Source: Rutstroemia sp. NJR-2017a BVV2 (Eukaryota > Ascomycota > Leotiomycetes > Helotiales > Rutstroemiaceae). Taken from it: a stretch of DNA of 64,000 nt. Of the stretch, positions 11,480 through 23,103 are shown piece after piece (positions within the stretch are counted from its first letter, which is position 1; each line of letters opens with the position of its first letter). The stretch spans positions 62,001 to 126,000 of the forward strand of contig NJPS01000058.1 of assembly GCA_002946415.1 (NCBI GenBank), given 5' to 3'. Under the pieces are notes generated by a model. It ran no database searches. It had not been told where the DNA came from and was given only the letters and a program-made list of their open reading frames with translations. Made by a program: the position numbers and the translations under genes.

Positions 11480-12898
11480 CTAAATCTTCGCCCCATCGCC
11501 TAAAAACCCATCCACAGCCACCGCCTGCAACAACTGATACGCAATCGCCGTCTTCGGCGGCAACCTCAACCCCCCCTCCTTATACCCCTCCCCTGGCTCC
11601 TCCCCCAACCCACTCGTCCCCGTCCTCAACGCCTCCCTCACCTCATCCATGCCCACCCACTTCGCGTCCTCCAGCTCCGGATCATGTTCCAGATGGATCT
11701 TCTCCCCGTCCGGCAGCGCCTGGCCGATGGCGCCGATCATCAGATTCGCCGGGTACGGCCACGGCTGCGTGCTGTGGATGACGACTCGGCCGAGCTGCAC
11801 GCCCGACTCCTCCCAGACTTCCCGGCGCACCGCTTCCTCGACGGACTCGGCCGGCTCGCAGAACCCGGCTAGGGTGCTGTACCAGTGCGGGGGCCAGCGC
11901 TTTTGCCGTCCGAGGAGAACACGCTGCGAGTCCGCGGATACGACGGCCATGATTACGGTGGGGTCGGTGCGCGGGAAGCAGAGGTTGGAGATCCCGGTGC
12001 GGGTGGCGCAGGAGGGACGGTCGCGCGGGACGGCGGGGTTGTCGCCTGCTTGGGGGGTTTCGAGGGAGGCGAAGTCGGTGGGGGGACAGACGCGTTTGGT
12101 GCCGGCGTTGACCTGGGGGGTGTGAGTTTTTTGCTGATGGGGATTTTAGGGGATCTGGGGTTGAAAATGTAAACTTACCGACATAGTGGGTTGACCACAA
12201 CCTCCGCAGTATGGATTCCTTGCATTCCAGTCGAGAAGTGCTCTTGCTTGTGCATAAATCGCAGCTATTCATCTCATCAATCAGTATTCCATCCCTATAC
12301 TCCAAAACCCCAAAACATAAAAGCCAGGTAGCAAACAAAACCCACCTTCAGGAGCATTCAAACTCATATGCATTCTCCCCTCTACAAACTCTAGTCCCTT
12401 CTCTTTCATCGCCTCAATAACCCCCTTCGCCTGCTCCTCACATGTCCCCTTGGGCGTCACATCCACCGCAAAATACGGCACCCCAGTATAATTCTTATAC
12501 TTAAACAACTCCCCCGTCTGTCCCTCCTTCTCCTTCCTTTCATCCAGTCCCAAAAACAACACCAGCGGCACGGTCACGCTGGAATTGTACATCTTAATCA
12601 TCTCCTTCTCCTCCTTCGAAAACGGGTTCTCCCCAATCAGCCCCCGGATATCCTTATGCGTCGCATAAGCCAGTTTCGTCGGGTCATGCGCGAGAGGAGC
12701 GAGGTTATTGAAGAGCAGGAAATGCGTGGAGGGGTGCGTTAGGGCGGAGGAGACGAATGCATGGTCGGCGCGCAGGAACGATACGCGGTTTAAGGGCGAG
12801 CCCGAGAAGTAGTTGGCGACTTCGCGGCCGAATTTGCGGGTTAGCATTGAGTCCACGTTTGGGTGGGCTGGCTGGGGGAGATCGGGTTGCGGGGGCAT
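11480..12898 (-). CDS. NPY1: NADH pyrophosphatase (Nudix hydrolase), probably peroxisomal
   Basis: Hydrolyses NADH (and NAD+-like dinucleotides, perhaps NAD-capped RNA) to NMNH plus AMP. Exons (minus strand) are 12898-12346, 12264-12179 and 12112-11480, with introns of 81 and 66 bp, giving 423 aa. The N-terminal NUDIX-like domain is followed by a zinc-ribbon part (NPYCGGCGQPTMS, KRVCPP) and the catalytic domain. The Nudix box GFCEPAESVEEAVRREVWEE matches GX5EX7REUXEEXGU. STQPWPYPANLM matches the SQPWPFP motif that marks NADH-preferring family members. The protein ends in Ala-Lys-Ile, a peroxisomal targeting signal type 1 variant, in line with the peroxisomal yeast Npy1. It is convergent with the decarboxylase gene. 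Confidence 0.93.
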
Positions 12899-13731
12899 CT
12901 TATGGACCAGATGGGATGGGTGGATGTGGATGGAGATGGGATGGAATAGGTGGAAATGAGGGAAAGAGGAAAGAAGATGGAGAGGAAGTCGGTTTTGTTT
13001 ACGGAAGATGCAGAAAGTAAAAGAGCCCAAATAATCTCAACGATAGGTGGATATAGTGGGGTAGACAGCTCAATATCTGAACCAAAATCGCCCTTCGATT
13101 TCTAATCACGATGGTAAAAAGATCCTTGCTTCCGAAGTTTTGCTGTGGTAGAGATGGGATGTTTACTATTCGTTTATGTATATGTAAATACGATTACTCA
13201 ACATGAAAAGCAATCATTCTTCTCAAGTAGATGTGTGGATTTGCTCTTTTTCGCCGCTTCATCGTTCATTCAGTACTTTATCGAGTATCGAAAATATGAC
13301 GTCTGGATTGGCGTTCGCCCAAAGTATCGTCATCCCGAGGTTCGGGTTGGTGCTAAGGCTAATTGAGAAGTGTGGAGTAGATTTCACGTGACTGTCAATA
13401 TACTCCGTCAGGTGAGGTCTAAAACCTGGAGAAAGTCTCTTTCTTCTTTATCAATTTATCGATTTGTCGTTCTAGGAGCAGCAATTCGATTTGGAACGAC
13501 GATATTGCTTCAATTGTGGTACAATTGGTCGGGTAGTTACTCGAGACCACCAGTGAATAGGAGATTGTGTTACCATTGCATTGTGCGTGGTTTCTGTTGG
13601 TTGTGTTTGAAAAGTGGGAATAGAGTCATACTTTAGGGAGTGTTTGGATAGAGATTTTCATCTCAGATTTCACAACTTTGATTATTTTTTCGGGTTTTTT
13701 TTTGAATCTCAAAAATATACGAACAGCCAAG
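12899..13731. other. Divergent intergenic region (NPY1 / PQ-loop gene)
   Basis: This 833-bp region separates the two divergent start codons. The left part is G/A-rich on the + strand (CT-rich leader of NPY1); the right part is AT-rich with a T run at about 13685-13705 just before the PQ-loop ATG. No coding or RNA feature is supported. Confidence 0.5.
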
Positions 13732-15006
13732 ATGGTTCCACCAACTCAGAATTTAAATTTGGATATTGCTGCAATTTCAGGAATTCTTGGGTATGTCGTC
13801 CGCATTTCGGCATAGAGAGAGAAATACTGATTGAGGATGCAGATCTATATCAATTGCATGTTGGATTGTAGTATTCAGTCCTCAAATCATCGAGAATTGG
13901 CGAAGAGGCTCGGTCAGTATCCTATACTCCGTCTCCCTTTGCCACCAACGGATAGACAAGCAGAAGTACTAACTTGACAATAGGCTGACGGTTTATCTTT
14001 ACAATTCATCATAATATGGCTAGCCGGTGATGTGTTCAACATCTGGGGTGCCGTGCTTCAAGGTGTTCTTCCTACCATGGTGTGTAACGAACTAGTTTCC
14101 AGACAAGAACGACACTACTAACACTCACAGATCATCCTCGCTGTCTACTACACAATAGCCGACATCGTCCTTCTCGGCCAATGTTTCTATTACCGAGGCT
14201 TCACCTGGAAAGACGAAGTCAGACCACCTCCCAAACCAGCTGCAAACTCAATCGGCGAACCAAATGAAACTACCGGTCTCCTACCCCCATCCCACAACAC
14301 CACCAACCAACGGCGCCGCTCAAGCACCATCTCCGCGCAACATCTCTCCCCCGTGGTCCCCCTCCTCGACGCCCCCAAACCCACCACCTCCCAACCCCCC
14401 GCTCTCGCAAACGCAAAACCCACCACTGCCCTGCAAACCTTCCTCTTCAACTTCTTCTCCATCCTCCTCGTCTGCATCGCCGGCGTCGTCGGCTGGTACA
14501 TCTCCAACCGTAGCTCGCGGTCTCACTCCCACCATCACCACCAGCATGAGCATACCCCCTCGCCACCCCCGGAATCCGACCACGACCAACTCTCCTTCTC
14601 CTACTGGGGCCAAATCTTCGGCTATCTCTGCGCCATCCTCTACCTCGGCTCGCGCATCCCGCAACTCCTCCTCAACTACCGACGCAAGTCCACCTCCGGC
14701 ATCTCCATGCTGTTCTTCCTCTTCGCCTGCATCGGCAACCTGACCTACGTGCTCAGTATCTTCGCGTACGAAGCGCCTTGTGCGCGGGCCGGCGGGTCCG
14801 GATGTGAGTCCGGGCAGGCAGGGAGAGAGTACGGACGATATATAGCTGTGAATGCGAGTTGGCTTGTAGGCAGCGCGGGGACGCTGTTTTTAGATGCTGG
14901 GGTCTTTGTGCAGTTTTTCTTGTATGGAGAGGGGAGGGAAGAGGGGGAAGAGGGGGAAGAGGAAGGGGTAGAGGAGGAGGAGATTGCGGTTGGGGGTGCG
15001 AATTGA
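13732..15006 (+). CDS. PQ-loop repeat protein, vacuolar cationic amino acid transporter type (Ypq/PQLC2 family)
   Basis: Membrane protein expected in the vacuole, exporting lysine/arginine-type amino acids. Exons are 13732-13790, 13843-13912, 13984-14079 and 14131-15006 (introns 52, 71 and 51 bp), giving 366 aa. The first PQ motif is in FSPQIIENWRRGSADGLS and the second in SRIPQLLLNYRRKSTSGIS, each followed by the family's G-(L/I)-S turn. Hydrophobic helices include LQFIIIWLAGDVFNIWGAVL, MIILAVYYTIADIVLLG, FLFNFFSILLVCIAGVVGWYI and MLFFLFACIGNLTYVLSIF. A long Ser/Pro/His-rich loop (including SHHHHQHEH) separates the two halves, as in other fungal members. The C-terminus is Glu-rich. The splice model is supported by phase and by the restored helices. 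Confidence 0.92.
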
Positions 15007-15314
15007 TTGAGTCGGTGGTGAGGAAATAGGGTAGGAAAGCTTGGAAGAAAATTTTGTGGATTATTTGGTTGTATTTTTACTGTACAAAAAAAGAAACGAG
15101 AAGCTCATTTTGTGTTCTTCTATTGAGAAGCCCTTACTACTGTGAGGTTAAATAGTCTGAATCCCCTCCCTGGACCTTCACTTGATCTAAAATCCTACTG
15201 ACTATTTCAAATCACCCAGTAATCATATCATCCAGCTCCCCAACGCCATGCCACCGATGAAACATGTATCAGTCTAGTCAATCAAATCCCAAACCACAAT
15301 CCCCATCACCAAAT
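15007..15314. terminator. Shared 3' region of two convergent genes
   Basis: A 308-bp spacer separates the stop codons of the PQ-loop gene (+) and SSL2 (-). It is AT-rich with T/A runs (for example near 15070-15095), as expected for fungal polyadenylation regions. Nothing else is seen. Confidence 0.45.
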
Positions 15315-17868
15315 CTAAACATTCGCCGCCTTCCTCTTCTGCTGATCCCTCGCCACCTTCTTGAAGAACGCATTACTCTCCTGCTTTTTCTTCTTCAACT
15401 CCTTATTCTTACTCCTATTCTGCTCAATATACGCCATATCCTGCCCACCCGCCAAATCACTCAACTGGCCTGCCGTACGTCTCACATTCGCCTTCTTGGC
15501 CCTCGCCTTCCCGTCATTTCTGTGGAACAAATCATCGCCAATCTTCTCATCATCCCATGCATCCGTCGCCTGCTGCAGAATAACATTTTGCAGTAGCTCG
15601 CGGCGTTCAGCGGGTGTAGAAAAGGCGAGTCCTGGGAGGTTTTCGATGCCTTGGAGATGGGTAATGACTTTGAATGCGTAGCCCTGGTCGACGAGGAAGG
15701 CTTGGCGTTTAGAGGAGTAGTACATTTCCTGTGTGTCTTTGGAGACGAGGGAGTAGAAGAAGGCGTTGAAACCTTCGTCGTTACGACGTTTGGCTCGGAG
15801 AATGCGTCCCAGTCTTTGGGCTTCTTGACGACGGGAACCGTAGTGAGATGAGATTTGGATGAGACAGGTGGCTTCGGGTAAATCTAGGGAAGTGTCGCCA
15901 ATTTTCGAAAGGAAAAGTGTATTGATGTTCTCATTATGTTGGAAGTTCTCGAGAATCCTGAGACGTTCTGGCTGGCCGGTTCCTCCATAGATGAAAGCTT
16001 TGTTCAGTTTTTGAGCGTATACTTTCAAGGCATAGACGTTATCGGAGAAGACGATGATTTTGTCACCACGCTTCTCATGATAGTCTATGAGGAACTGACA
16101 TGCCTGAAATTTTCGAGGATTCATGATATATAGCAAGGCTCGCTTTCGGCTGGTTTCTCTCAAGTACTCTGAGTAGAACTCGGTCGTCATTGGGCACCAT
16201 ACTTCGGCACATTGCACCTTTGCAATATGTCCTTGTTCTGCCAGCTCCATCCAGTTTGCTTCGTAGAGTTTTGGCCCGATCAAGAAGTTCAAGTCACGAA
16301 TCTTGTCGTCCTCACGAAGTAATGTGGCTGTCAGGCCCAACTTCGAGTGAGTTTTGATTGAAGATGTGACTTTTCTGAAGATGTTGGCGGGCACAACATG
16401 GACCTCGTCCAAGAGCATCAACCCCCATTCTCTGTTTTGTAAGAAGTCCATCATCTTTGCTGCATCGTACGACCGTGAACGCGTTTGGGTTACCATAGAA
16501 TATGTGGTAACAATGATACCAGTGCTCCTAGTGAATTTCTCCTTGTGATCAGATGTAAACACCGCAATATCGGCGGGATTGATGTTGGACCACTTTAAGA
16601 ATTCTTGTCGCCATTGAACAACAGACATAGAACTTGTGCAGAGCACAATGATACCTTTCTTAATGGTGCAGGCAGCCGTAATCCCAACCAAAGTCTTTCC
16701 TGCACCGCAAGGAAGAACGATAATACCACTCTTCGCTCTACCGTTACCGAACATCTTACTCAAACTCTTCTCTTGATAATGTCTAATCTGAGCGCTAGGC
16801 CGGAGATCGATGTCCAAATTGGGGTTGGCTGTATCGTTACGGAAATCATACTCCTCAAGAATTGGCAAGCCGAGTTCCAAACATCTTTTCTGAGTGGGTT
16901 CTACACCAACATCACCAATCTCGAAAGCGTGGACGGCATCTGTGTCATCATCGTCATCGTCGTCCTCATTAAGGGTGGCGAAAATGTCCTCTTGAGTGGG
17001 AGCATCTCTATCCTGTGCTTTATCGTCGTCCTTCTTTGATGTATCGGTAGCTTGTTGTACTCCAGCAGCATTTCCTGTACCCGGAATGACCAGTCCTCCC
17101 ATAGTGGGTGCCACCGCTGTAGTAATATCAGCAGTCCCATGTATTCGGTAAGGACTGATGACAGGATCTCTCAACAGACGTTGAAGCAACTCCGGATCCG
17201 CACTTTCTACATAGTACTTGTTATTCTTCAGAACAAGCTTAACTTTGCCATAACTTTGGGTGCAGTTCATGATATATGATCTTAAATTCTCTGGAATGGG
17301 TATCTTCGAAAGTCTGTCTAGAACATTGATGATATCCTTAGGGTCCAAACCGACCGAGACAGCTGCATAAAGACTGTGAGGCGTGAGAGCATATTCATGT
17401 AAGAACGTAGGCCGCGACAGAGGTTCAGCAACTGTAGTCAAAAAGTCCTGCGCATGCGATGCGAGTGGGGAGAAACTCTCCAGAATAATTCGTCCCTTCT
17501 GAGGATCTATCCATAAGGGGCGATTGTCGTGATCAGGCTTCAGGGAAAGGTATGCGAAATCATTATTGCCAAAGTGATGGCTCGCAGAATCTCTCTTGGT
17601 TGATTTCGCCGCCGCATAATGATCGATTGAGAACTTATTGACCGCATTGTCTATATTCGCTGCTTCAGTTTCACTGGCTTCTTCACCGGAAAAGTCATCG
17701 TCGCTGGAACCGACACTGCGCGGTGTTGCAGGCCCTGGAGTAGAGGCAGCTGAGTCTTTGTTCGTTTTAGAGGATCCTCGAACACCTAAATGCTGTTAGT
17801 TATTATGAATACTTAGAAAAGCAAACGCAAAGCCTCATACTTGATGAAGCTTTTCTTTTTGGAGGCAT
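15315..17868 (-). CDS. SSL2: TFIIH DNA translocase/helicase XPB
   Basis: 3'-5' DNA-dependent ATPase of TFIIH, needed for RNA polymerase II promoter opening and nucleotide excision repair. Exons (minus strand) are 17868-17841 and 17785-15315; the 55-bp intron sits after codon 9 and splits a Ser codon, giving 832 aa (yeast 843, human 782). Key motifs are Walker A CGAGKT (about 369-374), DEVH box (about 469-472), the RED motif in LLREDDKI (about 500), and helicase motif VI in [14 protein letters not shown]. The N-terminal XPB-type domain starts after a basic/Ser-rich head ([10 protein letters not shown]). An acidic stretch DDDDDDDTD lies before the helicase core. The basic C-terminal tail ([22 protein letters not shown]) is typical. 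No anomalies. Confidence 0.97.
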
Positions 17869-18172
17869 CTGGAATAACTGTTCGACAGATCTTCTCCTGT
17901 TAATAAGTGGTGTATGGGAAAGGATAAGAGAGGCAAACGTCGGAGGTTTAAGGTTGGATATCAATGACAAGGCTGAGTAACAAAGGCACTAGGGCCGAGC
18001 CTAGAAAGCCCAGACCTTTTTTAAAGTGGCGTATGAAAATGAAGCCGAGCCGAATCGCGTGAAGTGATTTTGATAATCTGATATTGATATCGAGAAAGTT
18101 CCAGGCGCAAACGATACTGAGTCCACAAACTAGACGGAATCTCCCTCACGTTAGATATTGCACTGCTTCACA
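17869..18172. promoter_or_regulatory. Divergent promoter between SSL2 and the CHY zinc-finger gene
   Basis: A 304-bp space separates the two start codons. It must hold both promoters. No TATA box is obvious. The segment near 17990-18060 is GC-richer than the rest (GGGCCGAGCC, AGCCGAGCCG). Confidence 0.5.
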
Positions 18173-18716
18173 ATGTGGTAAGTATTTCTAGCTGCCATTT
18201 ACGAGATGTACTTTCTAACAAGTTCCCAGTAAACACATCCTTAACGCACAAGTTTCCATCCGGTCGCCTTGCTGTATGGAGAATCCTCGATATCACCAGT
18301 TATTCCATGCTAAACTGTGTATTTAGGTCGGAAATGGTTTGACTGCGCCGAATGCCACACGGAACAGGAAAGCCACGCTCTTCGCAAGACAACAGAAATG
18401 GTAAGTAGCAACCCCTCCCCCTTATCCACATTCTATACCCCTCATGCTGATCCCACCCCAGACATTTATGTGCAAGAAATGTAAGAAAGCGTTCCGAAAA
18501 GACTACGCCGATGAGACCGAAGAAAGCGACGAATACTGCCCCCACTGCGATAATCACTTCGTTATTGAAGCCAAGACACCGCAGCCTGTACTTACGTTCG
18601 AGGTGGACGACCCTCGGAAGGTTAGCACTATGATGGAGGCTCAAGACGAGAGGTTGAAAAAAGACGAATTAAGGACGATCTTCGACGTGGAGGAAGCGCC
18701 GAACAAGCTGGGATAA
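18173..18716 (+). CDS. CHY zinc-finger protein (Hot13-like)
   Basis: Small zinc protein of the CHY family; the fungal relative Hot13 works in the mitochondrial intermembrane space with the Mia40/Erv1 oxidative import system. Exons are 18173-18177, 18230-18273, 18327-18400 and 18462-18716; introns are 52, 53 and 61 bp, giving 125 aa. Splicing restores the full metal-ligand order: CKH near the start, SPCCRKWFDCAECH, then MCKKCKKAF and CPHCDNHFVIEAKTP. The first coding exon is only 5 nt (ATGTG), and exon 2 is 44 nt. The C-terminal tail (residues about 95-125) is charged. Without the tiny first exon there is no suitable Met before CKH. The assignment to the CHY family is firm, but equivalence with Hot13 is inference. 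Confidence 0.88.
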
Positions 18717-18981
18717 TGGCGCATGATGTGAATCTGCGGAGTAATGGTTGTCTGAATTTAGCGGCATGGAAATGGGACGATTGCAAACCTATGGTGTACA
18801 CGGAGGTATAATGCGAAAAAAAAAATAACAGGATTACGGTTTCGTTGGAACCTTTTGACTTCGCAAAGGAAAATCAGATCTGCAAAAGTGCGGAGACACA
18901 GCTTGGGTCAGTCATTCGTCGCTCATTGCTATGGTACAAAGGCTCTATGAAGTGCTGGGGGTCATTAAATTCTACGCCACC

Positions 18982-19990
18982 CTATTGAGCTGGAGCATCA
19001 TCCGGTCCTCTCGTCAAGATAGCTGCAGTACCTCCTGACCTGCCACCCTTCTTCTTAGCAGCCTCCTCGGACTTTTCCTGCTCAATATCCTTGACATATT
19101 TCTCAATATCTTCAACCGGTAACATCTCAATGAGTTTGCCTGGCGCCATGATAGCAATCTCGATATTCTTTGCTCCAGTCTGCACCACCTCCAGTAATGA
19201 CTTAATGGTCAACTTGATGGTAGCTTCTCTATCCATATCATCCTTGTGGTTTCTCTCTAGGAATTCTCGTACAGTCTTGCTTGATCGACCGATTGCATTG
19301 GCTTTCCTGTAGAATTGTTAGAGCTGATAAACCCCTGGATATTCACGCCACTTACCACGCCGAGTAGATACCTGACGGCTCGGTCTGGTATAATCTTGGC
19401 GTCTTGTCATTGGGGTCAAACCCAACAATCAATGTGCTAATACCGAATGGTCTAACACCACCACTTTGTGTATATCTCTGTTGCACACCAGCAACGTATT
19501 TTGTGATATATTCAATCGTAACTGGATCCTCAACTGTAAGGCGATGCGATTGTGCCTCTAATCTTGCTTTGTCGACTAAGATGCGTGCATCGGCGTTGAG
19601 ACCTGCGAAGGCGAGGCAGACGTGGGTGTCGACGAGACCAATCTTCGAAGGTGTAATTCGGGTATCTTGCAACTTCATTGCTGATCGCTTCTCGCATCCC
19701 AAGACCACAATATCCTTGCCCTTTACTCCAACCGCACATGTTCCTGAATAAATATAAGCTGTTGTTCTAGGGTTCTTGTAAATATATCAAATACCTCTCT
19801 TGACAGCTTCGAGGGCATATTCAACTTGGAAAACATGACCGTCCGGACTTCAAACTGTTAGAAAGGCCTCCATTTCCCTCAATACAAGTGACATACCTGA
19901 AAACTAATAAATTGTTAGCTACCCTTTCATTAACCGGGTTGACTAGAGGAATAGCTTACCAGACAACGCTCTATCATATCCTGAAGCCAT
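18982..19990 (-). CDS. PRE6: 20S proteasome subunit alpha-4
   Basis: Alpha-ring subunit of the 20S core particle in nucleus and cytosol. Exons (minus strand) are 19990-19960, 19903-19897 (a 7-nt microexon), 19847-19795, 19743-19356 and 19306-18982; introns are 56, 49, 51 and 49 bp, giving 267 aa. The alpha-type N-terminal signature reads [20 protein letters not shown] once the microexon is included. Further family blocks are [49 protein letters not shown] and YQTEPSG. The alpha-4 type is indicated by GTCAVGVKG and the [12 protein letters not shown] block. The C-terminal tail is Lys/Gly-rich ([13 protein letters not shown]). It is convergent with the CHY gene. Confidence 0.95.
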
Positions 19991-20250
19991 GGTTTATGAT
20001 GTTTGCAAACTAGAAGCTGGAGAAAATTTGCTTTTGGGGGTATCTCAAAAGAATGATTGGAGTTTCTAAAGGTCACAGAAATTAGTGATGAAGCTTGCTT
20101 GATGTTTGGCGGCAGGCAGCTCAGCATACGAAGCTACGCGACGGGAAGGTCCAACTGGTAACTAAGGATCCTCAGGCACTAAGCAGAATCGACTCACCGC
20201 CCTGATGATTGGTGGGCTTTGGGCAAAATGATGTGATCGGAAATCTAAGC

Positions 20251-20665
20251 CCACCAGTGGGTGCACTAACTCATTCAACAGCCGAGTTATAACCACAAAA
20301 ATCTCACCAAATTTGAGAACTTCAAATATTTATTAGAATCTGAGATTTTGAGATTATACTTCTAAGCTTGTAGAATCTATTAGTTAAACATTAGAGAATC
20401 TTCTTCTTTTTTCTAGAGATTGAACTCTCAAAATTACAGATTTTAGCTTTTTTTTGTTAGAGCGAAATTTTTATATTTGAATAACTTTATCAATAAAAAT
20501 ATTATAAATCTTAGAAAAGCTATCTAAGAATACCTCATAGTAGGAAATCCTTTAGTTTGATATTCGAATCATAATCTCAAAAATTGTGTTTTTAATAGAT
20601 TTCTAAAGTGCTTAAATTTGGGTGTGTTTTCAAGAGGTGTTGAATGAGTTAGTGCCCACTGGTGG
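20251..20665. mobile_element. MITE-like element with about 28-30 bp terminal inverted repeats
   Basis: The left end (20251-20280) starts CCACCAGTGGGTGCACTAAC and ends TCATTCAACA. The right end (20638-20665), read on the minus strand, is the same sequence except that it lacks two bases (TG) after CCAGTGGG. The 357-bp interior is strongly AT-rich and has no coding frame, which fits a non-autonomous DNA transposon. No clear target-site duplication is visible next to the ends. It lies in the divergent space between PRE6 and the dehydrogenase gene, about 115 bp before the latter's ATG, so it may influence its promoter. Confidence 0.75.
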
Positions 20666-20779
20666 CCCGAGATCGCAAACCCCACTCCGAATTTATGCCC
20701 TCATTATTATTTTGACTTCGTGATTCGTGATTCCGAAGGTCAGAGAAGAAAATCTTCCCAATTGATTTCCTAGACAAAA

Positions 20780-22486
20780 ATGGCGATTCGCTCAAGAATT
20801 GCCCTTTCAGCTCGACGAGCTCGAGTATCTTCTACACCATGTTCCAGATGCAAAAGTCTAAGACCTTTAACACAAATGCGATGGCAAAGTACTGGGACCA
20901 CAGAGAATACTGAGGGGATCGCAAAAGGCACCACAGGAACTTCGAAGACTATAAAATTTACCTCGGAAACCTATCCTGAGATCAAACGAGACTCGAAATA
21001 TGCAAAGATATCAGAAGAGCATGTTAAATATTTCAAGGAAATACTAGGAAAGGAATCTGCGATTATTGATGGCGTTACAAAAGATGCTACAGATGATCTT
21101 GAACCGTTCAACGGCGATTGGATGCGCAAATATAGAGGGCATACAAGTTTAGTGCTGAAGCCTGGTTCAACAGAGGAAGTGAGCAAGATTTTGAAATACT
21201 GCAATGATAATATGTTAGCAGTTGTTCCGCAAGGAGGAAACTCTGGACTTGTGGGAGGATCGGTTCCGGTATTCGATGAAATTGTTATTAACACGAGTCG
21301 CATGAACCAAATTCGATCGTTTGACGAAGTCTCGGGAACACTGGTGGTAGACGCTGGCTGTATTTTGGAAACTGTGGACGGCTACTTGGCTGAAAGAAAT
21401 CACGTATTCCCTCTGGATCTGGGCGCAAAGGGATCTTGTCAAATTGGAGGAAACGTTTCAACGAACGCTGGAGGTCTACGGTTACTGCGCTACGGAAGTC
21501 TGCACGAGAATGTTCTTGGAATCGAAGCAGTTCTACCAGACGGCACAATCGTTGATGACCTTTCAAAACTACGCAAAAACAACACCGGTTACGATCTCAA
21601 GCAACTCTTCATCGGCGCAGAAGGCACAATCGGCATAGTAACCGGAATATCCATCCTCTGTCCGCAACGCTCCCCCGCCATCAACGTCGCATTCTTCGGC
21701 CTCGAATCCTTTGAAAAAGCCCAAACCGCATTCAAAGAAGCCAAAGGCCAACTCTCCGAAATCCTCTCCGCCTTCGAGCTCATGGACGCCCAAAGCCAAG
21801 ACATCGTGCACAAAGTAACCCACAACAAGCACCCCCTCGAAGGCACGCACCCCTTCTACTGCCTTATCGAAACCAGCGGCTCTAACGCCGAACACGACAC
21901 CGCGAAACTCGAAAAATTCCTCGAATCCGTCATGGAAAACGACATCGTGTCCGACGGCGTCGTCGCCGAAAACGAAACCCAAGTGAAAACCCTCTGGGCC
22001 TGGCGCGAAGGCATCTCCGAGTGTTTGGGCCACTGGGGCGGCGTCTATAAATACGATCTCTCGATCCCGCTCCCCGAACTATACTCCCTAGTCGAAGACG
22101 TGCGCGCGAAACTCGACCGCGCCGGGCTCATCGGGGATACAGACGAGTACCCAGTCGTGGACGTCGTCGGGTACGGACACATGGGCGACGCGAATCTGCA
22201 TCTGAATGTCGTGACAAGAAGATTCGATAAAGCGGTGGAGAAACAGCTGGAGCCGTATGTGTATGAGTGGATTCAGGAGCGGAAGGGGAGTATTAGTGCG
22301 GAGCATGGGTTGGGGTTGGCGAAGAAGAATTATATCGGGTATAGTAGGAGTGAGACGATGATTGGGCTGATGAGGCAGATTAAGAATCTTTATGATCCGG
22401 TGAGTTTTTTCTGTTTGTGGAGCTGGTGTGCGTGGGCTAATTCGTACGTGTAGAATGGGATTATGAATCCGTATAAGTATATTTAA
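20780..22486 (+). CDS. DLD2: Mitochondrial D-2-hydroxyglutarate / D-lactate dehydrogenase (FAD, VAO family)
   Basis: FAD-linked oxidoreductase that oxidises D-2-hydroxyglutarate (and D-lactate) to the 2-oxo acid in the mitochondrial matrix. Exons are 20780-22399 and 22454-22486; the 54-bp intron falls just before the last ten residues (NGIMNPYKYI), which complete the family's conserved end, giving 550 aa. The N-terminus is Arg/Ser-rich and looks like a mitochondrial presequence (MAIRSRIALSARRARVSS). FAD-binding motifs are VVPQGGNSGLVGGSVPV and GSCQIGGNVSTNAGGLRLLRY. The C-terminal cap carries VVGYGHMGDANLHLNV and the EHGLG motif. D-2HG versus D-lactate preference cannot be told from motifs alone. 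Codon use shifts to GC-rich in the second half, as in several genes here. Confidence 0.92.
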
Positions 22487-23103
22487 GTGCGTTTGGACTA
22501 GGAGACTCGAAAGTCGGGACAGACATGACACCTCGTATCGGATTGATACCTCCGTCTTGTGTATACAGAAGGGATATACGTGTTGGCTAAATCTGATACG
22601 TCCGTCTTGTATTTACGGATAGGTATTTGCTATACAGCTGCTAAAGAAACAAGTAGCGCAACGGACTGAGTCCTGGGTAGATAGATTCAACACCAAACCG
22701 AGCCCGCGAGCATAAGACATATCAGCTATTTACGAATATTAATTAGAATATGAAACACCCACCCAGTACATACATTTATACATATACATATATTCTCAAA
22801 GTTCACAGGATTAGCGAACTGTTTTCAAGGATGAAGATGGATGAGGGATGATTGATGAGAGCCATTCCATTGGACTGCATGGGATAACTTTTGAATATAC
22901 CATGATCCTAATGCTCCTGCTGTACGGAGTACATACATCACACATATAAATCGCTTTTTTTACTCTCCCTAAAAACAAAATATCCTCCATCCCAAATGCG
23001 TCATCCATGCCTAAATACCCAACACCAAACACCGAACCCAAGTGCAGCGAAAGAAAAACTCCTTTTCCTAGCATATCCCATGTCCAAACTTTCAGCTTTG
23101 CAT
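22487..23103. other. Intergenic region between convergent genes
   Basis: This 617-bp space holds two near-copies of an ATACKTCCGTCTTGT segment (about 22543-22560 and 22598-22613). An ACATATACATA-type alternation lies near 22770-22795. No gene is supported. Confidence 0.45.

Noticed and set aside
11682..12338. 218-codon minus-strand frame overlapping NPY1
   Set aside because: Out-of-frame shadow of the NPY1 exons, which carry clear Nudix motifs in the other frame.
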